Assembly (NCBI GenBank): GCA_949130485.1
Contig: OX422189.1
Coordinates: forward strand, 2,303,720-2,367,719
Origin: Agelas oroides
Taxonomy: Eukaryota > Porifera > Demospongiae > Agelasida > Agelasidae
Length of the DNA: 64,000 nt
Direction: 5' to 3'
Shown here: in pieces, positions 1 to 9,148 of the stretch
Position numbering within the stretch: position 1 is the stretch's first letter
Layout of the letters: each line of letters begins with the position of its first letter
Made by a program: the position numbers and the translations under genes
The notes under the pieces: generated by a model
Seen by the model: the letters and a program-made list of their open reading frames with translations, nothing else
Database searches by the model: none
Told to the model about the DNA's origin: nothing

Positions 1-566
1 CACTGGGCAGGAAATGTTTAGACTCCAATGCCGGGCCTTTTCAGCTACACTAGGGTGACCAACTTGGAGATGAGGACTGCTACCAAGGGAAAGAAGCAGT
101 TATGTTATCCCTATGATGGGGGCAACAGGATCTGTAGATGTTGTCGTTGTGGCCATCTGTTGTGTACAGACACTTCACACAACAGTAGCAAGGGGGTTAC
201 TAGTTTCACACCGAGATCTACATGTATGTATCACCATATACGTAATAGATACACAACAAAATCGTACGATTTGAATCAGAAGTGGAACCAATCTGATCCA
301 GATCTGTACCCAGAAACGCAACAGAACTTTTTGGCAACGGGTCTGATACCGAACTGTAAATCGGATCTGTATCAGTTTGCAGCTCTGTATCAGTTCAGCA
401 AAAACAGCCCTAAGACATGCTGTTCGTACAGGTCCGATACAGATATGTGCGTACTGATCTGATACTGTCCTGATGCTACTGCGGTACTGGTTCAGTTCCG
501 AAAATACGCCCGTAACAGAACTTTTTGGCAACGGAACTGTATCGGGTCAGAAAATTTTGTGCTGTG
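1..566. other. Non-coding DNA, nothing recognised
   Basis: No reading frame here resembles a protein I know. From about 295 to 550 there is a degenerate internal repetition of words such as GATCTGTA, CTGTATCAG and TCTGATAC, which looks like decayed repeat DNA. It probably lies in the intron before the first visible UVRAG-like exon. I looked for the preceding UVRAG exon and could not place one. Confidence 0.4.
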
Positions 567-675
567 TAAACCACAGTAGACAGGGATTTATGGTCCATAA
601 ACCACCCGAGCCCAAGGGCGCAGCAGGAGGGCAAGGGTTGTTTATGGACCATAAATCCCTGTCTACTGTGGTTTA
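567..675. mobile_element. Inverted-repeat element with perfect 36-bp arms
   Basis: The arms at 567-602 and 640-675 are exact reverse complements over 36 bp and are separated by 37 bp. The unit can fold into a perfect hairpin. It looks like a MITE or foldback element. A diverged relative seems to lie at 1746-1833, sharing the words GAG.CC.AGGGC and TTTGTTTA in the loop. Confidence 0.7.
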
Positions 676-950
676 TCTGTTATATTCTCCACTCTGATTG
701 GTCCTTGTTGTTATTAGTAAACACACATGGTAGTTTTCACTGTAAACAAGCTATGTTATTAGTAAACATGTAAAGTAGTTTACGCTGTAAACAAGGTAGC
801 TTATAGGAAACATCATTTTACAACTTCTGGGGTATAATTATGGAACAGAATCTACAGAATCTACAACTTCCTGTCAGTAATAATACCCACCTGTTGCCAC
901 AGAAACAAGGGTGAAGTGAAGTATACCATTTTGTTAGTATAATTAATAGC

Positions 951-1076
951 ATGGTTTCGAGTGCAATTTGGGATTAATAGCACGAGTGAATGGCTATTAA
1001 TTGCACGAGGCGAAGCCGAGTGCAATTATGCCAATCACGAGTGCTATTAATCCCAAATTGTATGAGAAAACATGCT
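951..1076. mobile_element. Foldback element
   Basis: The 20-bp segment at 964-983 is the exact reverse complement of 1041-1060. The outer flanks (AGCATG near 950 and CATGCT near 1071) extend the pairing imperfectly. The interior has further short inverted words built on GTGCAATT. It is most simply a non-autonomous inverted-repeat transposon. Confidence 0.55.
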
Positions 1077-1275
1077 ATTGATTGCTAATCATAAACTTTG
1101 CCAAGTTGACAGTACACTACAATAAGTATGAGCATGTATGAGATAGTCAAGTTTATTGTATACAAGTTTACAGTACACTGTATAGTTTACAGCAAATTGT
1201 TGATACTTACAAGTTTACAAGTTTATAGTACATTAGATAGTTTACAACAAATTGTTGTTACTTACAAGTCACTGA

Positions 1276-1450
1276 CCAATCAGTGAGCTACTACACTCAT
1301 GCACTGTTGACAGTTTGTTTTTCAACCAATCAGAGAGCTATTACACTTTTGCACTGTTGACAGTCTGTTCTTCAGCCAATCAGAGAGCTATTACACTTTC
1401 TGCACTGTTGCTTAGCCAATCAGTGAGCTATTACACTTTTTGCACTGTTT
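1276..1450. repeat. Tandem repeat, four CCAATCAG units
   Basis: The word CCAATCAG(A/T)GAGCTA recurs at 1276, 1326, 1376 and 1416. Each copy is followed by TACACT..TGCACTGTTG, giving periods of 50, 50 and 40 bp. The repeated inverted CCAAT-box-like word is visible, but nothing else supports a promoter role. Confidence 0.65.
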
Positions 1451-1566
1451 ACATGTACAAGAAAAACATTATTTGGCATTTATTGCACTGTTGTTAATGG
1501 AGCTTAAGTATGGACTGTGATATAGTCATATGATTATTCATGAAAGCGTATGCTCCCTTGCTGTAG

Positions 1567-4378
1567 GTTTCCACTATTTCTCAAAGGAAGTGAGAAAGCT
1601 CTGTTTCAATATGCAGTGTACCTCCTCAACAAGGATATTGCACAGGTGTGCAACAGGTTTAGCAGGTTCATTAAGGTTCACAAGAAAATTGAGAATACAG
1701 CGTGTTTTTGTACAATGTGCAGGTATAGACTATGTGCTACAGACATATAGCACAGTTTATGGCAGTAAACAGACCGAGTCCGAGGGCATAGCCCAAGGAC
1801 GAGGTTTGTTTACTAGCAGCCACCTGTGCTATAGCTATTATATATCCCACCTGATTGATCCTTTGTTGCTTTACATGTGCAAGTGTTTACAGTAAACACA
1901 TCTGTACATTTGCAAGTATTTATAGTAACTTCAACACATAACTATATAAAAAGCTGTGCTATAGTATGGCAATGTAGTGTACTGTAAGCTAAAAATACAT
2001 GGAGAGGAAATTGTTAGCCATATTTCCCCTTGTAGCTACCCCTCAGGGAGGGACAGTTAAACCCGACCTGTTATATAGACAAAACTACATGTATACTAGG
2101 CAGAATATATATTAATTGTAATTTTGTTATAATGTACCAGCAATTCCAGAAGGTTGGCATTTGTTACAAAAAACACATCTTTTCAGACTCAAGACGTAAC
2201 TAGTCACATAATAGTGTGCCCAATTAGTTGTCGGCTTAGTGAAGAACACAAGTCAAATTTGATACTTGTATAGGAAAGTTTGAAAGCAGACATAACTTCC
2301 ACATACATTGAATTCACAAAGGACGTAATAGCATTGATGGGGTTTACCAAAACCTTTTTTCAGTACGTGTACATGTACATAGCTTTTTGTATTAAATTTT
2401 GTGGTAACATGTCTCCCATTCAGATGAGGCAGAACTGTGGCCATGGTACCTCAAGATCTATGTTCAGGAAGACCTTACCCAACCTGAAGCTATTGCTAGA
2501 CAGGCTCACCAAGGATGTGTGAGTACATGGCAGACAGTTTCTTATATTATCCTTCTCTATTAGAGTTGATAGCTATACATGCCATTGAAATCATGCAACC
2601 TTACCATTGCAGGTGAAATCTTTAAGTTCAGAGTGTATGTGAGGAAGATTTCTTTGCTTCTAAAGTAGGCTTCTGCTTTTGTGTTTCTTCTGCTCAACAT
2701 ATTTTTCTTCCATCACAACTCATGGAATGGTTTCACTCTGTAGAATACACCACATGTAAGATTGTTGGATGTTGCTTAGCAACCAAATTTTGAACTTGAA
2801 TAACACAAAGTAGAATGGGTGGAGGTTACAATGGATGTGGCAGTGGGTTGCTAGGGGTAACATCCAACAAATCAAGTAAGTTACATTTCCCAGACAGAAC
2901 AGCATTCGCCCTTTGGGCTCATTCTGTTCCGTCTGGGAATGTAACTATTATCAAGAGCACATAAGAACGGGCGGCTAGAGGAAGAGCGTGTAACTCCAAT
3001 AGAAGCCCGTAGTCTGGTCAAAATTATCCAAGGGTTTTCATTTGAGGCTCTGCATCAGTATATTTGCTGATGTTGCATTATACCACCTGGAATGACTGCA
3101 GAATAGTACCCCACCAATAGTAACTGTTGATCTGTATCCTTGTGACTTTTCCACAGTGCACAGGATGGTTTCTCTCTGAGGATGCCCATCCCTATTGACA
3201 CTACATCCCTGTATTCATGTGTTCCATCTCTGTCAGATGCTTCAACAGCTTCAAGCACCATCATACCACTTACACCTTCCCCTGGGAGTGAGAGTTATTG
3301 CATCACGTCTAACAGCATGTCCCTGAATCCAGCGAGCTCATTGCAAAGTATTTCACCTGACCAATCATTCCCTGTTGGACTATTCCAGAATGAATCCTCT
3401 ATGTATGGTGAGAGGAGCTTGAACCTACATGATTTTGATGCTACTAATGCTCAGTACCAGCCAACACTTCCACCAAGTGTTAATGCCTGCGGGAAAGGCT
3501 TTCATCTAGATCCTGAATCAACCCAGACTACGGGAGGAAGGGGCGTTTGTGAGTCTAACCCTAAAGACTTGTTTAGTTCAGGGCACAAACAGTACCATTC
3601 TAGTCACATAATGAAGAGTTCTGTCTTCACTAATGAGGATCAGTTCGGTGGTCCTGTTTGTCACACAGGTAATAGTGATGAGGAATCTTCTCATGTAGAT
3701 AGGCAGTCAGATTCAGAGAACAAACCATCAAACTTGGATAATACTACTGAAGAGAGTTCTGTTGACACTTCAAGATCTCACAACAAAACCACTTTCGATG
3801 CTGATAGACAGCCAGAACCAGAAAACAAGTCTTTGACCTCCAGTAACACTACTGAGGAGACTTTTGTTGAAACTCCAAGATCTCGTAACGATACCACTGC
3901 CTCTGATTCTAGTAGGCATACTGATGACACCCTATTTGCTAGCACTTCTCCACGAGATATGCAATCTACTCCTGTACCTCAGCACATTGAAACAGAACTT
4001 GAAAACCATGATGCAGTGTCTAGATTTCCTCAGATTGCTTTTCAAAGGGCTGAATCTCCTGCTGCTACAGAGGGAACTCTTATTGATAGTGCTACAGTTC
4101 ATGAAAACAGGTACCATAATTCCAACACCAGGCACATCCATGTACCTATGTATGCACCATACACGTATAGCGCTGTCGGGGAAGGTGGATTCATTAAGAC
4201 TGATGTAGCTACCCCACACATTGTTTCAAGTCGTGTTGCCTCACAACGTGGTAGTGAATCAACCCAGAAGTTTTCTGCTTCTGTACATACTTGTCAACAC
4301 AGTGCTTCATCTCCGACTCGCAGTTCTGCTGGTGATGACACTCAGTTTCTTGATGACTTTATTGATGGTCCAACTTGA
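1567..4378 (+). CDS. UVRAG: UVRAG-like protein, last three coding exons (partial)
   Basis: Three exons join in phase: 1567-1645, 2424-2518 and 3157-4378, with acceptors CTGTAG, TTCAG and CCACAG and donors GTGTGC and GTGAGT. The first two encode FPLFLKGSEKALFQYAVYLL, then NKDIAQ, and after the junction RKTLPNLKLLLDRL. This follows the C-terminal end of the conserved UVRAG region (FPL..KG, Q..VYLLNK.IAQ, TLPNLK). UVRAG is a subunit of the class III PI3-kinase/Beclin-1 complex and acts in autophagosome and endosome maturation. The remaining roughly 400 residues are Ser/Thr-rich and low in hydrophobics, like the disordered UVRAG tail, and end at TGA 4376-4378. The N-terminal C2 and coiled-coil exons lie upstream of the window. 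I saw no close AATAAA after the stop. The family call rests on remembered family features without an alignment. Confidence 0.7.
1746..1833. mobile_element. Short inverted-repeat element in UVRAG-like intron
   Basis: TATAGCACAG at 1746-1755 pairs with CTGTGCTATA at 1824-1833, and the next 20 bp pair imperfectly (GTAAACAGACC with GGTTTGTTTAC). The loop GAGTCCGAGGGC resembles the loop of the hairpin at 567-675, so both may belong to one MITE family. Confidence 0.5.
2879..2945. mobile_element. Palindromic MITE-like hairpin
   Basis: GTTACATTTCCCAGACAGAA pairs with the inverted TTCCGTCTGGGAATGTAAC at the other end with few mismatches, leaving a loop of about 20 bp. It lies in the intron before the last UVRAG-like exon. 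Confidence 0.55.
2952..3027 (+). repeat. Dispersed 76-bp repeat, copy 1
   Basis: This segment is nearly identical to 53130-53205, some 50 kb away in the same orientation. Both contain CTCCAATAGAAGCCCGTAG followed by TCTGGTCAAAATTAT. It is presumably a fragment of a dispersed transposable element. Confidence 0.6.
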
Positions 4379-5041
4379 CATCATGCATGTTGTAGCAAAA
4401 ATATTAGTGATTTATTCAGATATAATATTGGCTTCAGGATTTATGGAACTTCTTACCTCATTCTCACAATGGTGTGTATAATGTTCTCAGTTTATTGAAG
4501 AACCCACCATCCACTATTATACTATATTGGTATTGCCATGTGTGCACATGTGCTGGTTTTGCAGAATCTTTACAACACATTGTATGAACTTACGCCAACT
4601 CAGAGTAAGCGCTTTATAGCACTGAGCTCTGAGATCTTATACAGTGATTCTGTAAAACCCAGTAACTTATGTGATGGGCCTTGTATTCACTCCAACGTTT
4701 GTTGCTTGCAATCTTGCATAAAGGACTAACACTGCGGTTGGAAGGCCTACCCTTCCTTCCCATCACGATCCAGTTTGAGTGATGCCCATTACTGGCTTTG
4801 TATACTTCGATCAGCTACACATCAATCATAGCCTTATTATTAATGTAGACACTTTGGAAAGGGGATATAAGACAACCACATAGCACTTAGTGCACCAATA
4901 TGTTCGTGAACAAGCCTTGATTACAGCTTCCAACTAAGATTTTCATGTCACTGTGCCTTATTATTGGTGCCACATATGGGACACCTTATCCACAAGTGAA
5001 AGCGAAACAGCTGTGAAGAGCATGCAATTTGTATATTATAT
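4379..5041. other. 3' flank of UVRAG-like gene, nothing recognised
   Basis: This stretch probably holds the 3' UTR and flank of the upstream gene. A 63-codon frame at 4538-4729 has no recognisable content. I saw no tandem repeat or element here. Confidence 0.35.
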
Positions 5042-5448
5042 CACTGCAAAAAATGATGGGTTGTTTTAGTAACCACTGAGCGGTTTACCCTGGTTGCAGA
5101 CAAGCTGAGGAGACAGTGGTTATGAGAAGTTTAGTTTGGTATTAGAGGCTAATTGCATAGGCAATCTGAACCCAAACCATACCTTACAACTGACAACCCA
5201 CAGAACATCTGTGAGAGAGTCACTGCAACTACACTTCAAAAATATGATGCTTTTGTGGTGACTCTCTCACAGATGTTCAGTGGTTACTATATCTGCAAGA
5301 TCATGGTTGCAAGATGGTCTGGGAAGCTTCCTCTCTGGTTGTCTTATGCAATTAGCAAAATATACACTACATAACCACTGTCTCTTCAGCTAGTCTGCAA
5401 CCAGGGTAACCACTCAGTGGTTAAAACAACCGATTTGTTTTTGCAGTG
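5042..5448. mobile_element. Non-autonomous transposon with about 80-bp terminal inverted repeats
   Basis: The ends CACTGCAAAAA at 5042 and TTTTTGCAGTG at 5448 are inverted. The homology continues inward for about 80 bp through ACCACTGAGCGGTT, CCCTGGTTGCAGAC and GACAGTGGTTATG, with a few mismatches. A second inner pair (ACATCTGTGAGAGAGTCAC near 5205 and its complement near 5260) makes a nested hairpin. No transposase frame is present, so this is a MITE or foldback element about 407 bp long. Confidence 0.75.
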
Positions 5449-6489
5449 ACAAACTTACAAGGCTATTCATAGCTAGATATTACAATCATCATACATGGCA
5501 GTTCATTAACAGTGTCTTAACTGCAAAATTTAAATAACCCAAAAAGGCAATGGGCACCAAACTTCATAATACACTGGAACTAATAAAATTTTGAGGCCAC
5601 ATCCACTATAGTGCAGTTGTATATCCCAAGACGGTCGTATCTAATGACTGGACTGGATTGTTGACCGGATTGCTGGACTGGACTGATGGACTGGATTACT
5701 GGATCAACATCCGAACTGAATTTGTTCGTATCACCCGACCTCTAGCCAATCAGAAGAGTCGACAGGTTACCTGTTTGTAATTGCAAGCACAATGGCCTAT
5801 TATACATTGTCTGCTGAAACCATCATGGTTGCCCTGCTAAAAAAGAAGGTTGCTAAGATGTGCTCTGCAAAAGTCAATAGTGAAGTTTTTTTAAGTGGCC
5901 GCAATTGTCTAAGAGTGGCGAGGCCAGTTCATACATAAATAAGTAGGGGAGTCCCTCTCAGCCCCCCTCCCCCTACCTGTCCAGGGAGATTTTCAATTTC
6001 ACCTGTACAGATAATGCTCTGATGCATGTGAAAGCGAATAAATATACCTGGAACCATTTTACTCATTTGACTGTCCCTTGTGTGAAACAAACTAATGTTC
6101 AACAATTCTGTCCAATGATTGGATATATACAACCGTCCCAAGACCATTTTTGGTCTATTTGACATTACCCCATTTCAACCAATGTTGGTCTTAAATGCTC
6201 CACTTCTAGTGCCAAATTTGGTTGATTTGGTCTCGTTATAGTTTACTCAATTTGGACCTTTTAGACGTCATTTGGTTGATTTAGTTATAACTTTTCTTCC
6301 TGATAGGCTACTCAATTGGAGTGTCTCTATTCACTGGACTGAACTTTTTGCCACAAAAAAACAAACAATTATTTGTGCCCTGTAATTAGGCTCACTTGCT
6401 GTAAGTATTGCATACTGATGAGTGCAAGTCTAGTAAAGGTTCTAACCACCACAAGAAGCCTGATAAGCTCCCAGTTTGTGTTTCTATCA
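5449..6489. other. Intergenic DNA, a short tandem tract only
   Basis: A short degenerate tandem of GGACTGGATT and GCTGGACTGG words lies at about 5648-5702. Around 6180-6310 the words GGTTGATTT and TTTACTCAATTTGGA recur loosely. The reading frame at 5929-6165 shows nothing recognisable. I find no gene here. Confidence 0.35.
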
Positions 6490-7238
6490 CAGTTGTCAAG
6501 CCACAATAAGACATCATAACACATCATGAGACACACCATGAAACAACATATGAGACACCACAAGACATCATAAGACATCATGAGATACACCACGAGACAC
6601 CATGAGCCTCTGTGAGACATTATATGACACTGTGAGACACCATGAGAGACTATGAGACACCATGAGCCTCTGTGAGACATTATATGACACCGTGAGACAC
6701 CATGAGACACCATGAGCCTCTGTGAGACATTATATGACACTGTGAGACACCATGAGAGACTATGAGACACCATGAGCCTCTGTGAGACATTATATGACAT
6801 CATGAGACACCATGAGACACTATGAGACACCATGAGACACCATGTGATAGCGTGAGACTCTATAAGACATCATATGACACCATGAGACATCATGAGACAC
6901 CATGAGAAACCATGAGACAACATGAGACACCATAAGATCCAATGAGACACAATAAGACACCATCAGACAGATTAGACTCTTTGAGACAATAGAAGACACC
7001 ATGAGGCACCATAAGACTTAATCAGACACCAGAAGATACCATTAGACACCATGAGATTCTATAAGACACCATGAGACAACATAAGACATGCACCATAAGA
7101 CACCATGAAACTCTATAAGACACCATGAGACAACATAAGACACCATGAGACAACATAAGACACCATGAGATACCATAAGACACCAAGAGACACTGTAAGA
7201 CCACCATGAGACACCACAAGACATAATAAGACACCAGA
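6490..7238. repeat. 10-bp satellite (CACCATGAGA) with 50-60 bp higher-order units
   Basis: About 750 bp consists of variants of CACCATGAGA. Between 6601 and 6830 the variants form higher-order blocks of 50-60 bp, each starting CATGAGCCTCTGTGAGACAT at 6601, 6661, 6711 and 6771. The minus-strand frames of MVSHGVS-type residues are translations of this repeat, not genes. The array ends directly against the broken gene copy at 7239. Confidence 0.85.
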
Positions 7239-7868
7239 ATACTCTTCCCAGTCACGGCAGGTTCTCGAACATGTGGATGATGGGGTTGAAGGAGATTGTC
7301 CGACATAAGAAGGCATGAAGCAGGATTAAATCTGCTTGTTTATCATAGTAAGTAAGCATTACAATGTGGTAAGAACTTATGCCATACCACCTTGTTGCAG
7401 TTCCTTGTGCAGTGATAAGGTTCTACTCGCAATGATAGACAAACAGCCCAGACTTCCAAAGCCTTCCCAATCCATAGTAGCATATACCTACCGCCAAACA
7501 TGGCAGCAGAACCACAAACAGTGCTAAACTCACCAGTACAAATAGTAAGCAAGAAGTGGGTATAATAGGTTAGAAGCTTGACATAGTCAAGCAAGCTTTA
7601 GTGTTATCCTTCGATTTGAAGATGATGGTGGTGAAAGGTGCCAACTGTGCTAGTAAGGTTGATTGGATAAGAAGACAGAACAAAGTAAACATTATGCTTA
7701 TAGGCAAGTAAAATGTTCCTGTCAAGTGCTTTGCTTGTATATTAACGTAACACCCCCTCTTGAATTTGTTAATAAACTGTCGGACGACGTGATCTTCAGC
7801 TCAAGCCTAAATGTACTTTTGATATCGACGTTCTAGATTCTCCAATGTAGCTAAGTGTCTTGAATAAA
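7239..7868 (-). pseudogene. Truncated duplicate of the neighbouring membrane-protein gene
   Basis: The sequence parallels 8165-8833 of the downstream gene almost base for base: CCGACATAAGAAGGCATGAA, then ACTTATGCCATACCACCTTG, then GATATCGACGTTCTAG. Insertions near 7251, a deletion of part of the membrane region around 7492-7530 and other small indels break the frame. The end matching the 5' part of the gene is missing beyond about 7868, and the C-terminal end beyond 7239 is replaced by the 10-bp satellite. It is a dead tandem copy. Confidence 0.8.
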
Positions 7869-8053
7869 CAAAATCTGATTCACAAATACATGATGCATTA
7901 GTTCAAGCACTACCAGTACATTAGATAGTAAGAACAAAGTGAAAACATGCACTACCTGTTTCGGTGAATCAAAAACCTACAAAAACGGATACAGATATCA
8001 TAAGATCAAAAGTATAGTGCATCTAATCTTATCAATACATCAGAGTAATATAC

Positions 8054-8917
8054 TTAGGCTAAACTTTTGGCTTCTGAGTACAGGGCAGCACTTTGCTGTT
8101 GGCATACACCATACATCTGTACCTCACGTGTGGAGAGGTATGCACCTTCAATGTCACCATAGCTATACTCTTCCCAGTGCAGGTTCTTGAACATGCGGAT
8201 GATGGGGTTACAGAAGATTGTCCGACATAAGGAGGCATGAAGCAGCATTAGATCTGCTCCTTTATCATACTTAGTAAGCATAACACTGTGGTAAGAACTT
8301 ATGCCATACCACCTTGTTGCAGTTCCTTGTGCAGTGATAAGGTTCAACTCGCAATGATAGACAAACAGCCCACACTTCCAAAGCCTTCCCAATCCATAGT
8401 AGCACATACCTACCATGAATACTGGGAGCTCAATTAATACTGCCAACAATAGTAGAACCACAAAGAGTACCAAGCCCACCAGTACAAATAGTAAATCTAG
8501 ACAAGCAAGAAGTGGGTATAATAAAAGTGTGACATATGTCAAGCAAGCTTTAGGGTTATCCTTTCTGCAGAGCGATTTGAAGATGATGGTGGTGGAAGGT
8601 GCCAACTGTGCTAGTAAGGTTGATTGGATAAGAAGACAAAACAAAGTCAACACTATACTTATAGGTGAATAAAATGTTCCTATCAAGTGCTTTGCTTGTA
8701 TATTAACGTACCACCCCCTCTTGAATTTGTCAATAACTTGTCGGACAACTTGATCTTCTTCAGGCCTAAGTCCTGACATGTACTTTTGATATCGACGTTC
8801 TAGTTCCTCCAATGTAAGTCTTTTGAATAACGCCTGTCTCGCGTATCGCCTTCGGACTTTCTTAGAGCTGCAACAAGCCAGGACACTTTGCAAACAGGAA
8901 ACGGGTTGTTGGTTCAT
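8054..8917 (-). CDS. Multi-pass membrane protein of unknown family
   Basis: An uninterrupted frame gives 287 residues from ATG 8915-8917; the frame is open four codons further to a GTG at 8929. The N-terminus has a cysteine pair (LACCSS) followed by a basic stretch (KKVRRRYARQ) and a charged, probably helical segment (LTLEELERRYQKY). Hydrophobic segments follow at about residues 81-105 and from about 128 to 175, the latter long enough for two spans. The C-terminal 100 residues are soluble and Cys/Tyr-containing. The cysteine pair could be palmitoylated, which is inference. I do not recognise the family. It may be a single-exon gene or the last exon of a longer one. The degenerate copy at 7239-7868 shows that the locus duplicated in tandem. 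Sequence conservation between the copies could also reflect transposon origin, but no transposase motif is seen. Confidence 0.6.
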   Translation of the reverse strand: MNQQPVSCLQSVLACCSSKKVRRRYARQALFKRLTLEELERRYQKYMSGLRPEEDQVVRQVIDKFKRGWYVNIQAKHLIGTFYSPISIVLTLFCLLIQSTLLAQLAPSTTIIFKSLCRKDNPKACLTYVTLLLYPLLACLDLLFVLVGLVLFVVLLLLAVLIELPVFMVGMCYYGLGRLWKCGLFVYHCELNLITAQGTATRWYGISSYHSVMLTKYDKGADLMLLHASLCRTIFCNPIIRMFKNLHWEEYSYGDIEGAYLSTREVQMYGVCQQQSAALYSEAKSLA

Positions 8918-8936
8918 CCAGTCATCCACACTTATA

Positions 8937-8978
8937 CCATAGATAATAGAGCGTAACCTACGACTCTATTATCTATGG
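8937..8978. repeat. Perfect 15-bp inverted repeat
   Basis: CCATAGATAATAGAG at 8937-8951 is the exact reverse complement of CTCTATTATCTATGG at 8964-8978, with a 12-bp loop. It lies just upstream of the membrane-protein gene and downstream of the M20 hydrolase gene, between two same-strand genes. It could be a small MITE remnant or a structured element of the 5' leader. Confidence 0.6.
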
Positions 8979-9142
8979 AGTTACCCAGCCGTTCATATGC
9001 AGATTAGCTATACCCAGCGCGCATGCGCAAAAGGTTAAGCAAGTAGTCATGAATGACTTAGTGTCCAGCCTACATGGTATCATTAAATTAGCCATACACT
9101 CAATGAGTGTGTACAACAAAGTTCTTCTATCAGCAGCCATAT

Positions 9143-9148
9143 TTTATT
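9143..9148 (-). promoter_or_regulatory. Poly(A) signal AATAAA overlapping the stop codon
   Basis: On the minus strand the M20 frame ends ...GTG TGA and continues ATAAAA. The final A of the TGA stop is the first A of AATAAA. If this signal is used, the 3' UTR would be only about 10-30 bases. Confidence 0.5.

Noticed and set aside
1-150. Possible upstream UVRAG exon in KGKKQLCYPYDGG
   Set aside because: No frame there resembles the conserved UVRAG segment, and no splice pair of the right phase could be set.
2424-2518. Alternative frame of the second UVRAG-like exon (EAELWPWYLKIYVQEDL)
   Set aside because: It is open and looks protein-like, but its phase fits neither the preceding exon (ending CAG) nor the last exon. 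The MRQNCGHG frame fits both and matches UVRAG.
6369-7306. Minus-strand frames rich in MVSHGVS-type residues
   Set aside because: They are translations of the 10-bp CACCATGAGA satellite.
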